Below, piece after piece: positions 34,400 through 43,413 of a stretch of 64,000 bases of DNA. The stretch lies in assembly GCA_015232355.1 (NCBI GenBank), contig JADFZW010000014.1, positions 1 to 64,000 on the forward strand. Direction: 5' to 3'. Positions within the stretch are counted from its first letter, which is position 1, and the number at the start of each line of letters is the position of its first letter. The notes beneath the pieces are model-generated. The model searched no databases. It saw only the letters and a list, made by a program, of their open reading frames with translations, and was not told the DNA's origin. The DNA is from Oligoflexia bacterium (GTDB lineage: Bacteria > Bdellovibrionota > Bacteriovoracia > Bacteriovoracales > Bacteriovoracaceae). The translations under genes and the position numbers were made by a program.

Positions 34400-35239
34400 T
34401 TAAAAACCAGGAAAGGTTCCTGTGTATACTCTATGAGTGGTTCCTACATTCATAAAAATATTATCATACTCTATATTATCACTCTTCACTAAAGAACCAC
34501 AAACACTCTGCTGTAGAATCAAATTTTTCACTAGATGTTCTTTATAGTAGTAATCGGAATTTAATTGTATCACATATAACCCTTTAACATTTTCATTATA
34601 ATGAATTTTAAATAGATTTTTATACTCCTTCTCTATTTCAAAAACACATGATTCTACTACGTTTAAGTTTTCACTATACTCCTTCGACAAATTAAGAATA
34701 AGTTTTCCTGGGTTTTGACCAATGCAAGCACCTCTTTTCATATCATGATTGGGATAAAGTCTATCAATTCTTAAAATAGCAGAGCTGCCAATACCTGCTT
34801 TCGAAAATTTTGTACTCGCACCTATAATACTATTTCCATCCATTTCTACCGCACTCAAATGTGCACATAATTTCACATCACCACTATATAGATTTAATAA
34901 AAAAATCATTCCATCATGATTGCACTTAACATGTAAATCATATTGTACCTCTGAAAAATCATTGATCCCAACTTTTCTAATTGCTTTTTCCAATGAGCGA
35001 TTTAATTCATCGAAACTACTCCTATCTAAAGTAAATGATTTTTCTTGAGGAAAGGAAACAATTTTTACACCATCAAAATCCTCATCTGAAAAAAAGGTAT
35101 CTCCACTCTCTGAACCAACCCAACAATTTCCACCCTCTAATGATTCAATGGTAAGAGTACGAGCAAAAAGATCACTGCTTACCATACTGTTTATCATAAT
35201 GCTTACTATACTAAGACAAACAAACAATAAAACTCTCAT
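34400..35239 (-). CDS. secreted protein of unknown function
   Basis: A 279-aa exported protein (signal peptide about residues 1-26, cleavage near LFA). The mature part holds cysteines at GNCWVGS, VKCNHDG, KLCAHLS, GACIGQN, ESCVFEI and SVCGSLV, an even number that would allow three disulphides. Beta-strand patterns dominate. No family is recognised. AAGGAGGGA precedes the ATG, one of the strongest ribosome-binding sites in the window. It is convergent with the zinc-ribbon gene, only 30 bp away. Confidence 0.8.
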   Translation of the reverse strand: MRVLLFVCLSIVSIMINSMVSSDLFARTLTIESLEGGNCWVGSESGDTFFSDEDFDGVKIVSFPQEKSFTLDRSSFDELNRSLEKAIRKVGINDFSEVQYDLHVKCNHDGMIFLLNLYSGDVKLCAHLSAVEMDGNSIIGASTKFSKAGIGSSAILRIDRLYPNHDMKRGACIGQNPGKLILNLSKEYSENLNVVESCVFEIEKEYKNLFKIHYNENVKGLYVIQLNSDYYYKEHLVKNLILQQSVCGSLVKSDNIEYDNIFMNVGTTHRVYTGTFPGF

Positions 35240-35492
35240 GGTCCCTCCTTGATTGTCGTCATTAAATTAAATACTAGATGTTCACATATCTCGGAAGATC
35301 TGCTCTTTTACTTTAAGGAAAAAGGACAAAATTGACGAAAGTAACATGCCACTTTTGGGACTAGTAATATTAAACATTGAATCTTCAAATTTGAAGAGGT
35401 ATTTTTTTTCTTTCTTATTTTTCTTTCAATCACATGAGATAATTTAATATATTTACGAAATAATTTATTTAGTACTAAAGGTATTTTAAATT

Positions 35493-35882
35493 ATGTCACT
35501 ATCAGATTTAAATTTGGATGAGAGAATTCGTTGGATTGAATACAAAGGGAAAAAAATCTTATACGTAGATTATAGTAATCTCAATGCTCTCGAAGAAATA
35601 TTACAAGTATTTGAGCGTGATACTGAGATTGAAAAATGTTCTTCTAGTAAACTACTAACTTTAGTCAACTATAAAAATATTTCTATCTATAACGAATATA
35701 TGAACAAAGTAAAGAAGTTTGGAAAAGAATTTAAGGCGGTTAGAGAAAATAAAAGTGCGCTACTTGGAATTGATGGTGCAAAATCTATATTTGTTAAAGG
35801 ATACCTCTTGTTCACAAATGATAAAAATGTTCAAGTTTTTGATAATGAAATATCTGCCAAAGAGTGGTTAATCTCGTTTTAA
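35493..35882 (+). CDS. small cytoplasmic protein, possibly SpoIIAA/STAS-like
   Basis: A 129-aa protein with alternating strands and helices. It begins ERIRWIEYKGKKILYVDYSN, continues with a helix LEEILQVFERDTEI and later has KKFGKEFKAVRENKSALLGI and KGYLLFTND. This resembles small SpoIIAA-like or STAS-related proteins, but no diagnostic motif is present, so I leave the call open. Its stop lies in the first copy of a 12-bp duplication (ATCTCGTTTTAA twice, 35871-35894) in front of the CpaF gene, and the two genes are probably one transcript. Confidence 0.65.
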   Translation: MSLSDLNLDERIRWIEYKGKKILYVDYSNLNALEEILQVFERDTEIEKCSSSKLLTLVNYKNISIYNEYMNKVKKFGKEFKAVRENKSALLGIDGAKSIFVKGYLLFTNDKNVQVFDNEISAKEWLISF

Positions 35883-35935
35883 ATCTCGTTTTAAATGATC
35901 CTAAAGATCTTTTTTATTTTGACGATATTCTTTTT

Positions 35936-37033
35936 ATGGAACAACCAAAAGAACAATTAAAAGATAATACTAATCCTATTAAACAGTTCAACAAAAAAAA
36001 TGGACTGTGGAAATTACTAGATGAACTCTCTATCAAAAAAGGAATTACGGAGATAACCATCAATTCTCCAAACAATACCTTTGTTGAAAAAGAGGGACGC
36101 TTTTTTTTACTAGATATAAAATTAAGTGAGCAAGAGATCTTTGAGTTCACTAAAGAGATAGCATCTTTTAATAATAAAAAATGTGATCAAAATAATCCAA
36201 TTTTAGATGGTAATCTTCCTGATGGTAGTAGAATAAATATTATTCATCCTCCTTTTGTAAAACCTACACCTGTTATCACCATTAGAAAATATCTCTCGCA
36301 CATTTTATCCTTTAAAGATTCCCCTAGTATCTTTGGTCTCAATGAAAAATGGATCACCTTTATTCGAGCAGCAATAAAGGGAAAGTTAAATATGATTGTC
36401 TGTGGTGGAACAGGAGCAGGAAAAACCACAATGTTAAACCTTCTTTTACAAGAAATTCCTAAAGAAGAGAGAGTAATAACAATAGAAGACACCAGAGAAT
36501 TAAATTTTAAAATTCCCAATCTAGTTCACTTGGTGGCCGGTGCTGGGTCTGGGTCCGATGTCAAGAGCGGCATTACACTTTCAATAAGAGATCTTGTAAA
36601 AAACACTCTTCGTATGCGTCCTGATCGAATAATTATTGGAGAAGTCAGGGGCGGCGAGATCTTTGATTTATTACAAGCAATGAACACTGGTCATGATGGT
36701 AGTATGGCCTCCATTCACGCCAGCTCTCCCGCTGAATGTTTAACCAGAATGAATACAATATACATGCTCGCTGGTTATGATATTCCTATGAGGGCGATCA
36801 AGGGACAAATTTCTCAAGCAATAAATTTTCTAGTGCAAATTTCACGCAACAAAGAGGGTGAGAGAATTGTCTCAGAGATTGCAGAGATTACAGGAATGGA
36901 AGGAGAAAATATTTTAATGCAAGTTCTGGCCCGCTATGAGAATGGGCAGTTGATCTCTACTGGTCTTGTTCCTCACTGTATGAGAAAACTTGAGCATGGT
37001 GGACTTAAGCGAGATTTTTTTAACTCACTTTAG
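35936..37033 (+). CDS. CpaF/VirB11-type secretion ATPase
   Basis: A ~365-aa ATPase of the CpaF (TadA) branch of type II/IV secretion NTPases, which power Tad pilus or secretion systems from the cytoplasm. It has the N-terminal domain with GITEITINSPNNTFVEKEGRF, the PDGSRINIIHPP loop, ITIRKY, Walker A CGGTGAGKTTML, an Asp box ITIEDTRELNF, the Walker B region MRPDRIIIGEVRGGE, and GHDGSMASIHASSPAECLTRM with the His box. It lacks any linked Tad partners in the window (no TadB/C, CpaE or pilin). The start is uncertain: ATG 35936 is the first ATG, while GTG 35864 would overlap the previous gene; neither has a good ribosome-binding site. Confidence 0.88.
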   Translation: MEQPKEQLKDNTNPIKQFNKKNGLWKLLDELSIKKGITEITINSPNNTFVEKEGRFFLLDIKLSEQEIFEFTKEIASFNNKKCDQNNPILDGNLPDGSRINIIHPPFVKPTPVITIRKYLSHILSFKDSPSIFGLNEKWITFIRAAIKGKLNMIVCGGTGAGKTTMLNLLLQEIPKEERVITIEDTRELNFKIPNLVHLVAGAGSGSDVKSGITLSIRDLVKNTLRMRPDRIIIGEVRGGEIFDLLQAMNTGHDGSMASIHASSPAECLTRMNTIYMLAGYDIPMRAIKGQISQAINFLVQISRNKEGERIVSEIAEITGMEGENILMQVLARYENGQLISTGLVPHCMRKLEHGGLKRDFFNSL

Positions 37034-37063
37034 ATTAATTCACTTTAGATTAATTCACTTTAA
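37022..37063. repeat. 15-bp repeat joining the ends of two convergent genes
   Basis: Three copies of about TCACTTTAGATTAAT run from the last codons of the CpaF gene through the 21-bp gap into the last codons of adk on the other strand. The period is 15, so the duplicate TAG and TAA stay in the CpaF frame as back-up stops. Confidence 0.85.
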
Positions 37064-37693
37064 TGCTTCTATAATCTTTGAAAAGATGGCATCACTACTT
37101 AAGGTTGCATCCACTTGTAATAGTAATTTTTTTTGTTGATAGTAATCAACTATCGGTCGCATAGTACTATCAAAGACCGACATTCTCTCTCTGATTACCT
37201 CTTCCTTGTCATCTTTCCTATGTTGTAAATCACCTCCACACTTATCACAAATACCATTTTTCTTTGGAGGCATTGTCTTTAAATTAAAAATTGCTCCACA
37301 CTTGGCACACACTCTTCTATCAACCAATCTTGCAACTAATACATTGGGATTAATATCAAAATATAAAACCTGATAGGAAATTCCAGACAGCAACTCCTTA
37401 TCTAAAACTTTCGCCTGTTCGATATTTCTAGGAAAACCATCAAAGATATAAATTTTAGATGCTAAATTACAATTCTTTTTCAAAAGTTCAAACACCAGTG
37501 AATCATCCACCAGTTGTCCTGCCTGCATAATCTTTTCAAGTCGATTACCAAGCTCACTTCCCTTGGCCACTTCTGCTCGTAAAAGATCTCCAGTTGAAAT
37601 ATGGCCATAACCATACTCTTCAATTAAACGCTTCGCTTGTGTTCCCTTTCCTGATCCTGGTGCCCCTAAGAAAATCAATTGTTTTTTCTTCAT
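37055..37693 (-). CDS. adk: adenylate kinase, zinc-lid type
   Basis: A 212-aa adenylate kinase (ATP + AMP to 2 ADP). It has the P-loop GAPGSGKGTQAKRL (about residues 10-23), HISTGDLLRAEV (AMP-binding), IFDGFPRN (about 82-89), DRRVCAKCGAIF and GICDKCGGDLQHRKDD, giving a four-cysteine zinc site in the lid, and RERMSVFDSTMRPIVDYY. The length and motifs are those of a long-form, fully functional enzyme. It follows the sensor kinase gene on the same strand, through a 7-bp tandem repeat, and is convergent with the CpaF gene. Confidence 0.97.
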   Translation of the reverse strand: MKKKQLIFLGAPGSGKGTQAKRLIEEYGYGHISTGDLLRAEVAKGSELGNRLEKIMQAGQLVDDSLVFELLKKNCNLASKIYIFDGFPRNIEQAKVLDKELLSGISYQVLYFDINPNVLVARLVDRRVCAKCGAIFNLKTMPPKKNGICDKCGGDLQHRKDDKEEVIRERMSVFDSTMRPIVDYYQQKKLLLQVDATLSSDAIFSKIIEALK

Positions 37694-37695
37694 GC

Positions 37696-37736
37696 TCTTT
37701 CCTTTTTTCTTTTTTCTTTTTTCTTTTTTCTTTTTT
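37696..37736 (-). repeat. 7-bp repeat between the sensor kinase and adk
   Basis: On the minus strand the unit AAAAAAG recurs about five times from the stop codon of the sensor kinase to the AAGGA ribosome-binding site of adk. Length changes in this tract would alter the spacer between the two genes without touching either protein. Confidence 0.85.
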
Positions 37737-39525
37737 ATACTGGGATTAAAACTTTAAATGTACTTCCTACTCCTTCCCTGCTCTCTACACTGATAGTTCC
37801 TGTAAATGATCTGATAATACTCTGACAAATGGATAGACCAAGACCTGTGCCTTTTCCTGGTGGTTTAGTGGTAAAAAAGGGATCAAATAATTTGACAAGC
37901 ACATCTTTATTAATTCCATTTCCATTATCTGAAATCTCTACGATCAAATTACCATCTTTACTATCTTTATCTTTACCCTCATTCATAGTAATAACTTTTA
38001 TTACTCCCTCATTTTCTGTATTTTTTTCTATCAAAGCATCTTTAGCATTAGTAATGATATTTAAAATTACCTGCTTCATTTTTCCACTATTTGCTTTCAC
38101 AATATAGTTTTGAGCATTGAGAGATAATTCGATTCTTATATTCTCTTTTTGATATATTCCATGAAGAAGACAAACCACTTCATCAATACACTTATGAACA
38201 TCCACACTTTCAATCTGATCAGTATCCATTCTGGAATAAACTCGAAGTCCATCGATAATGGTAGCAATTCTCTTGGTCCCATTATACATTGCTGACATTA
38301 ATGGTATATTATTTTTCTTGCAACTATACTTACACTCCTCTCGAAGAAGACTAATATTTCCCATAATAACAGTTAGTGGGTTATTAATCTCATGGGCCAC
38401 TCCCGCTGCTAAGGTTCCAATGGTTGCCAATTTCTCTGCATGAAATAACTGCTTCTCAAATTCCAATCTCTCCTTCTCATACTTTTTCAATTTAGTGATA
38501 TCTCTCATGGAAGCAGCAATATAGAGTCCATCTTGAAGATTAACTATTTTGGCGGAAACAAGTCCATTAATTTTCACACCATTTTTATCTTTAAACTCCG
38601 ATTCAAAATTTTCACAAACTCCACTTTCCTTCAAGAGATCTATCATCTTCTGGCGATCTTTAAAATCACTCCAAAAATTTAATTCATAAACAGTTTTACC
38701 AACCGCCTCTTCACGACTTAATCCATACAATCTTTCAAATCCAGAGTTAACCATAATTATACGTCCATCTAACATACGACTAACGACTGTTGGATCAACA
38801 CTGGAATTAAAAATCTTTTCTATCATCTCTTTAGCATCGTTATTATCTTCTACTAATCGCTGACTAACCATCGTAACAATACCGATCATAAGTAAAACAG
38901 ATCCTACTGTTGAATGTAAAAAGAGTAACACGTTAGATGGAGTAGATGCTAAAATATTCCCAAATGAATCAGAGGTAATTGCTACTATTGCTCTTGATAA
39001 TAAGATTATTATATGAAAAACAATAACTGCTATGACAAAACTAACGGAAAAATTAATGGCCTTAATCTTATAGATATAAAGATCTCTTATTGTCAGACAC
39101 AAAATTGTCGTCACTGAAAGGGCCATAATAATGGTTCGTACAACAATATTGTCACTAAAGAAGGTATAATACAGATAAGATAAAATAAATGCTGTTAGTA
39201 TCGATGTAATCACCAAGCGGTTTTCACTCTTCTCAAAAAAACGTACAATTCCTATATAAATAAGAACCGACCCTACAAGAAGTAAAAAATTTCCAAAAAA
39301 TATCAGTCCACCTTGAACAATAAAATTTCCATTAATTGGATCTCTTAAAAAGAAACAACAAAAACCAACCAAAGCAAAAGCAGAGGATGCCATCCACCAC
39401 CCTGTTCCTTTATAACGTTTGTTCACTCGATGTTGTAATGAAAGAATGATAAATTGAACTAGATAACCAATTCCCGTAACAAAAATTAGTGTACGAATAT
39501 CAATTTTTAAAAAAATTTCCCTCAA
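37735..39525 (-). CDS. membrane PAS-domain sensor histidine kinase
   Basis: A ~595-aa kinase. The N-terminal half has about seven membrane helices (first about residues 10-30, last near 210-230). A PAS domain follows at about 240-360 (IFNSSVDPTVVSRMLDGRIIMVNSGFE, YGLSREEAVGKTVYELNFW). Then come HisKA with the phospho-acceptor His in AAGVAHEINNPLTVIMGNI and HATPase with N-box NIITNAKDAL, G1 DNGNGIN, F-box FFTTKPPGKGTGLGLSICQSI. It is likely to sense a membrane or hydrophobic signal; no cognate response regulator is adjacent, but a receiver protein lies 300 bp upstream past tRNA-Gly. No ATG precedes the first helix, so a non-ATG start is needed. TTG 39525 after a GAGGGGGGG tract is my choice; TTG 39558 is possible. 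Confidence 0.88.
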   Translation of the reverse strand: MREIFLKIDIRTLIFVTGIGYLVQFIILSLQHRVNKRYKGTGWWMASSAFALVGFCCFFLRDPINGNFIVQGGLIFFGNFLLLVGSVLIYIGIVRFFEKSENRLVITSILTAFILSYLYYTFFSDNIVVRTIIMALSVTTILCLTIRDLYIYKIKAINFSVSFVIAVIVFHIIILLSRAIVAITSDSFGNILASTPSNVLLFLHSTVGSVLLMIGIVTMVSQRLVEDNNDAKEMIEKIFNSSVDPTVVSRMLDGRIIMVNSGFERLYGLSREEAVGKTVYELNFWSDFKDRQKMIDLLKESGVCENFESEFKDKNGVKINGLVSAKIVNLQDGLYIAASMRDITKLKKYEKERLEFEKQLFHAEKLATIGTLAAGVAHEINNPLTVIMGNISLLREECKYSCKKNNIPLMSAMYNGTKRIATIIDGLRVYSRMDTDQIESVDVHKCIDEVVCLLHGIYQKENIRIELSLNAQNYIVKANSGKMKQVILNIITNAKDALIEKNTENEGVIKVITMNEGKDKDSKDGNLIVEISDNGNGINKDVLVKLFDPFFTTKPPGKGTGLGLSICQSIIRSFTGTISVESREGVGSTFKVLIPV

Positions 39526-39570
39526 ATTCCCCCCCCTCACCAATCTATAAAAATACAAACAAAAAAAAAG

Positions 39571-39646
39571 TGGAGCGGGTTACAAGACTCGAACTTGCAA
39601 CTTCCTGCCTGGGAAGCAAGCACTCTACCAATTGAGTTAAACCCGC
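39571..39646 (-). tRNA. tRNA-Gly (anticodon CCC)
   Basis: A 76-nt cloverleaf on the minus strand. The acceptor stem GCGGGTT pairs with AACCCGC, followed by discriminator T and an encoded CCA. The D arm contains AATTGGTAGAG, the anticodon stem is CTTGC/GCAGG with loop TTCCCAG (anticodon CCC, reading GGG), and the T arm has GCAAG-TTCGAGT-CTTGT. All four stems pair. TATAGA seven bases before the mature 5' end, partly in the palindrome at 39655-39675, may be its -10 box. Confidence 0.97.
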
Positions 39647-39654
39647 TCAATCTT

Positions 39655-39675
39655 CTATAGTCTTTAAGACTATAG
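39655..39675. promoter_or_regulatory. 21-bp perfect palindrome upstream of tRNA-Gly
   Basis: Arms of ten bases (CTATAGTCTT and AAGACTATAG) flank one central base, nine bases before the tRNA 5' end. The gap is too short for an RNA hairpin loop without opening pairs, and no T-run follows, so a DNA-binding site overlapping the tRNA promoter is more likely than a terminator of the receiver gene. Confidence 0.5.
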
Positions 39676-39801
39676 CTACTTCGTACTCTCTACTCTACTA
39701 TCTATTCTCTATTTGTATTATTTCTGTTATAGAATGATTTTTTTTAAAACGCAACCACAGATCCAAATGACAAAATGATCAGATATTCATGCAATCTAAA
39801 T

Positions 39802-40185
39802 CTACAATGAATTAACGATTTTTTCCACGCTTGGTACAAGCTCTGTAGGATATAAAACTTTATCTAAAAAAAGAACTTTTTCTTTATCTTTTATCCCGGC
39901 CCTCGCCTCCTCAACATAACCAGATAAAAATATCACTGGCGTCCCTTGATTTGGACCAGTTTCTGCTCTTACATTATTTATAAATTCTGCTCCGGTCATC
40001 TCTGGCATTCTATGATCGGATATTATAACATCAAATCGCTGCTTCTTAGCACAATCAAGACCAGCAAGTCCAGAGGGAGCAGTTTGAATATCACAAGTAA
40101 AACTATCTTGTAAAAAATCAGATAGTATCCCTCTTATATCTTGCTCATCATCCACTACTAAAAAACTATATTTTCCCTTTACCAT
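39802..40185 (-). CDS. single-domain response regulator receiver
   Basis: A 127-aa receiver with no output domain. It has the acidic pair Asp12-Asp13 (VVDDEQD), phospho-acceptor Asp57 in VIISDHRMPEMTG, Ser near residue 88 in IFLSGY, and Lys in FLDKVLYP near residue 109. All residues for phosphorylation and Mg2+ binding are present. Such stand-alone receivers work in phosphorelays or bind partner proteins. The membrane sensor kinase at 37735-39525 could be its partner, although tRNA-Gly separates them. GGAGTG precedes the ATG. Confidence 0.92.
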   Translation of the reverse strand: MVKGKYSFLVVDDEQDIRGILSDFLQDSFTCDIQTAPSGLAGLDCAKKQRFDVIISDHRMPEMTGAEFINNVRAETGPNQGTPVIFLSGYVEEARAGIKDKEKVLFLDKVLYPTELVPSVEKIVNSL

Positions 40186-40294
40186 TTTATATTCACTCCT
40201 GAAACATAAGTAAAATTATATAGAAAACTTAAATATCTACATCAACACCTATAGAATAGAATTGATCTAAAAAAATTTCAAGAGAGAAGAATAA

Positions 40295-41797
40295 CTAGGA
40301 CACTTCTTTCCCTATAGACATTATCAAATGAAAAAAATTATCTAGATCCTCTTTCGAAGCATTTTGATTTAGTATAACCAATCTTAATGATAATTTCCCT
40401 TTCCAAATAGCATAATTAACCATGAAATCTCCTCGGGAAATTATTTTTTGATGAATACTATAATTGATATCATTAATCTTGTTGATTTTATCTAATCCTC
40501 TACAATATCTGAACAAAAGTATCAACGATTGTCTTGGTAAAACTAATTCTAAATCCTCACTATTTTGCTTGATAATTTCTTCTGCATACTTGATTAATTT
40601 AAATAAATTTTCAAATCTCTTTAAAATTCCCTCATCTCCCAGATACTGCCACAATCCCCATAATTTTAAACAATCAATTTTTCTTCCACATTGAAGAGAA
40701 TATTTTCCAATATCGGTGGCATTAAGATGATCATCTTGATGATCATCTTGATGAAGATGAAAAAGATAATCACCTTCACCACCACAAATCGACTCTCTAA
40801 GTGTCTCTCCTCTTTTAAATAAAATTGCAGAACAAGTTAGTGGCACTCCCATCATCTTGTGAGCGTCCAAAGAAAAGGAATCAGCAAATTCAATTCCTGC
40901 TGTAACAGCAGTTAATGCTGTAGCAACTTCATCAACAAAAAATCTAGATGGATCTAATAACAATGGTCCAAGAAAAGCACCATCGATATGAAACCATAAT
41001 CCATATTTATTTGCTACTTCATATATCTCTTGAAATGAATCGATCGAACCAGTAACCGTTGTTCCGAAAGTTGCGGCCACAAAAAATGGTTTATCTCCAT
41101 CCTCTATAGATTTCACAATATTTTTTTCCAATTGCTCTATTTTCATTTTACCTAAATGATCACTTTCAACTATCACTACATTTTTATGACCAATTCCCAA
41201 TGTGTTTGCCGCTCTCATAAATGAGTAGTGTGCTTCTTCGGAAACAAATATCTTTAATTGATTTTTTACTGAGCTATATCCATAATCTTTAAATTTTGGA
41301 AAAAGATAATTTCTTGCACACAAAATCGCCATCATATTGGCATAACTTCCCCCCAAAACTAAGAGTCCATCTGCAGAGTCCGATGAGAAAGAGGGTGTGT
41401 GACTCCAAATCATCTGTGCAAATCTTTCAATAATTTTTCTCTCCATTAAAGTGGCCACTGGAGACATCTGATAGGTTGCCATTGATGAATTATTTAGTAT
41501 CGATAGAAACTCCGCCGCCAGGGCAGACACTTCCAACTCTCCATAGAGTTGATTGTAAAAATGTCGATGGCCACTAAGAACGCTATAATCTAAAAATGTT
41601 TGCATACTCTCTGTAAAATTTGTATAAGCTTCTCCACTATTAGCAACCTCTCTCGGCAGAGTAAGATTAAGTTTATCGCTCAACTCTTGGATTGGAATAT
41701 TTTTATTTATTTTCTGAAGTGGATCATTTAACTTCTCTAAATAATTCAGAATGGTGTTGTAGGTCCAAAGTAGTAGCTCATTTCCTTCAACTTTCAT
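40295..41797 (-). CDS. PLP-dependent group II decarboxylase
   Basis: A 500-aa enzyme of the group II pyridoxal-dependent decarboxylases (glutamate, cysteine sulphinate and aromatic amino-acid decarboxylases). It has HRHFYNQLYGELEVSALAAEF (about residues 77-97), the substrate-side SYANMMAILCARN, His190 in EEAHYSF stacking on PLP, AATFGTTVTGSID, the Asp272 strand WFHIDGAFLGPLLL and the PLP lysine Lys314 in SLDAHKMMGVP. The C-terminal domain is complete. The amino acid used is not clear from the motif. It is the last gene of the KAS-ACP-FAD oxidoreductase series, 24 bp after the previous stop, so it may make the amine used by that pathway. Confidence 0.9.
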   Translation of the reverse strand: MKVEGNELLLWTYNTILNYLEKLNDPLQKINKNIPIQELSDKLNLTLPREVANSGEAYTNFTESMQTFLDYSVLSGHRHFYNQLYGELEVSALAAEFLSILNNSSMATYQMSPVATLMERKIIERFAQMIWSHTPSFSSDSADGLLVLGGSYANMMAILCARNYLFPKFKDYGYSSVKNQLKIFVSEEAHYSFMRAANTLGIGHKNVVIVESDHLGKMKIEQLEKNIVKSIEDGDKPFFVAATFGTTVTGSIDSFQEIYEVANKYGLWFHIDGAFLGPLLLDPSRFFVDEVATALTAVTAGIEFADSFSLDAHKMMGVPLTCSAILFKRGETLRESICGGEGDYLFHLHQDDHQDDHLNATDIGKYSLQCGRKIDCLKLWGLWQYLGDEGILKRFENLFKLIKYAEEIIKQNSEDLELVLPRQSLILLFRYCRGLDKINKINDINYSIHQKIISRGDFMVNYAIWKGKLSLRLVILNQNASKEDLDNFFHLIMSIGKEVS

Positions 41798-41800
41798 TTT

Positions 41801-41833
41801 TATTCTCGCTTTATTCTCGCTCTATTCTTGCTC
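41801..41833 (-). repeat. 11-bp triple repeat carrying stop codons in three frames
   Basis: On the minus strand the units GAGCAAGAATA, GAGCGAGAATA and AAGCGAGAATA follow in exact tandem. The TAG that ends the FAD oxidoreductase is in the first, and TAA codons at +11 and +22 close the other two frames just before the decarboxylase ATG. It is the same layout as 34359-34391 with a different unit sequence. Confidence 0.9.
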
Positions 41834-43324
41834 TTTCAAAACATAAAAATTAGCAATAGTAATACCACTTAAAAGTGATCCCACTATTCCTAAAAATCCT
41901 TGATCTGTACCTGCTATATAGAGATTTTCATATGGAAGTAACTTTCCATCCTTCAACTTTATCTCAGCACCATAAACACTGCCGGCCAAATGCCCGCTAT
42001 ATTTATAAATGGTTTTAGGAGTGAAGATATCATGGACCAAAATCTTATATTTATCTTGATTATCGGATTGAATAATTTTATCAAGCAATATTTTAGTCTC
42101 TTCCAATAGTTTCTCTTTTTCCATCGAATAATCTTTCTGTGAATAATTACTCCAAAAATCATAATTGGCAAGCATACTAAAACGTACCATGCTCTCTGTG
42201 CTCTCTGCTCGCTCTACTCTCTCTGAAGAAGTTCCAAAATTATTTGGAAAACAAATAACGGCACTGTTTTTATCAACGGCCACATCAGTTGGTCTTTGAT
42301 AGGAAAATTTCTTATTAGAATTATTGTTATAAAATATTATTGAAGTATCTTGATGTTTTGGATGTTGGTAATTGACATCTCTATCTAATATTAAAATGCT
42401 CTCTGTAAAGGATAGTTTGCCAACAACATTTTTACTTTTATTATCAAGCAAATGAAGTGTCTCTTGATATCCAATTGTTGATATCACGATTTTACTCTTA
42501 AAGACCTCTCCTGATTGTAATTTAATCTTCCACTCTTTATCTTTAGTATCTCTATCTATTTTTAATTCCACTACCCTTTTATTAAATTGCAAAACATCTT
42601 TATCATCTTTGTTACTACAAGCACACTCATCTTTTAAACGAGAAAGTAACAAATTGATAATTGTTCTCACTCCTCCCTTTGGTTTAGAAAATCCTTCAAG
42701 ATAAATACTTCTAAACATTATTACAAATTGAGAGTAATCTATATCATTTTCCCAAGAGCTACCGTAAAGAAGAAGTGGAGTAAAAATCATCTCTACCAAT
42801 AATGGATCACTTATAAATTCTGCCACTCTTGCTTTAGCACTTATATAGGGACGATATAAATCATCATCCGCATAACTATTAATTTCCTCTAATAATTTGA
42901 TAAAATTATCAATCTCTCTGGGAAAGCGCGCTCCTATCTCAGATATAAGAAGTTCAATTTCATTGGAAAAAGTTAAAGTGCATCCATCATAATGAAAATC
43001 TATCATTGAGCTTTTCTGCTGCTCTAATTGCATCTTCTCAAATGGTATTCGCAGTTGTCTCAATACTTTTAGTAGTGCATTTTTATTTTGATTTTGATTT
43101 TTGTTTTTGTTCTTATTTTGGTTTTTTGGATGTGCATAGTTGGTTAGAGCGTGTAAACCTACATCAAACTCTCTTGATCCCCTCTTATAATATGAATTAA
43201 GACCTCCGGCCACAGAGTGCATTTCCAGCAATAAAACGCTCTTATTAAACATCAGCGATCGAATTGTCGCTGCTAACCCTGACATCCCGGCACCAATTAC
43301 CACAACATCATATATTTGATTCAT
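41822..43324 (-). CDS. FAD-dependent oxidoreductase, phytoene desaturase/retinol saturase-like
   Basis: A 500-aa flavoprotein. The N-terminal dinucleotide fold is canonical (VVVIGAGMSGLAATIRSLMFNKSVLLLE, about residues 6-34, then GGLNSYYKRGSREFDVGLHALT). The C-terminal FAD-binding block is LYIAGTDQGFLGIVGSLLSGITIAN. The layout is that of the CrtI/phytoene desaturase and retinol saturase group, which add or remove double bonds in polyenes. A QNKNKN-type repeat near residues 69-85 comes from a slippage tract. It sits between the acyl carrier protein and the decarboxylase genes and may modify an ACP-bound chain or its product. No Shine-Dalgarno is seen; the leader is a TAAG/TAAA repeat. Confidence 0.88.
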   Translation of the reverse strand: MNQIYDVVVIGAGMSGLAATIRSLMFNKSVLLLEMHSVAGGLNSYYKRGSREFDVGLHALTNYAHPKNQNKNKNKNQNQNKNALLKVLRQLRIPFEKMQLEQQKSSMIDFHYDGCTLTFSNEIELLISEIGARFPREIDNFIKLLEEINSYADDDLYRPYISAKARVAEFISDPLLVEMIFTPLLLYGSSWENDIDYSQFVIMFRSIYLEGFSKPKGGVRTIINLLLSRLKDECACSNKDDKDVLQFNKRVVELKIDRDTKDKEWKIKLQSGEVFKSKIVISTIGYQETLHLLDNKSKNVVGKLSFTESILILDRDVNYQHPKHQDTSIIFYNNNSNKKFSYQRPTDVAVDKNSAVICFPNNFGTSSERVERAESTESMVRFSMLANYDFWSNYSQKDYSMEKEKLLEETKILLDKIIQSDNQDKYKILVHDIFTPKTIYKYSGHLAGSVYGAEIKLKDGKLLPYENLYIAGTDQGFLGIVGSLLSGITIANFYVLKEQE

Positions 43325-43413
43325 AACTTATTTACTTATTTACTTACTTACTTATTTACTTAGTTCTTAATTGACTTGATTATTTTCTGTATTCTGATTA
43401 GTATAGTCTGTTG

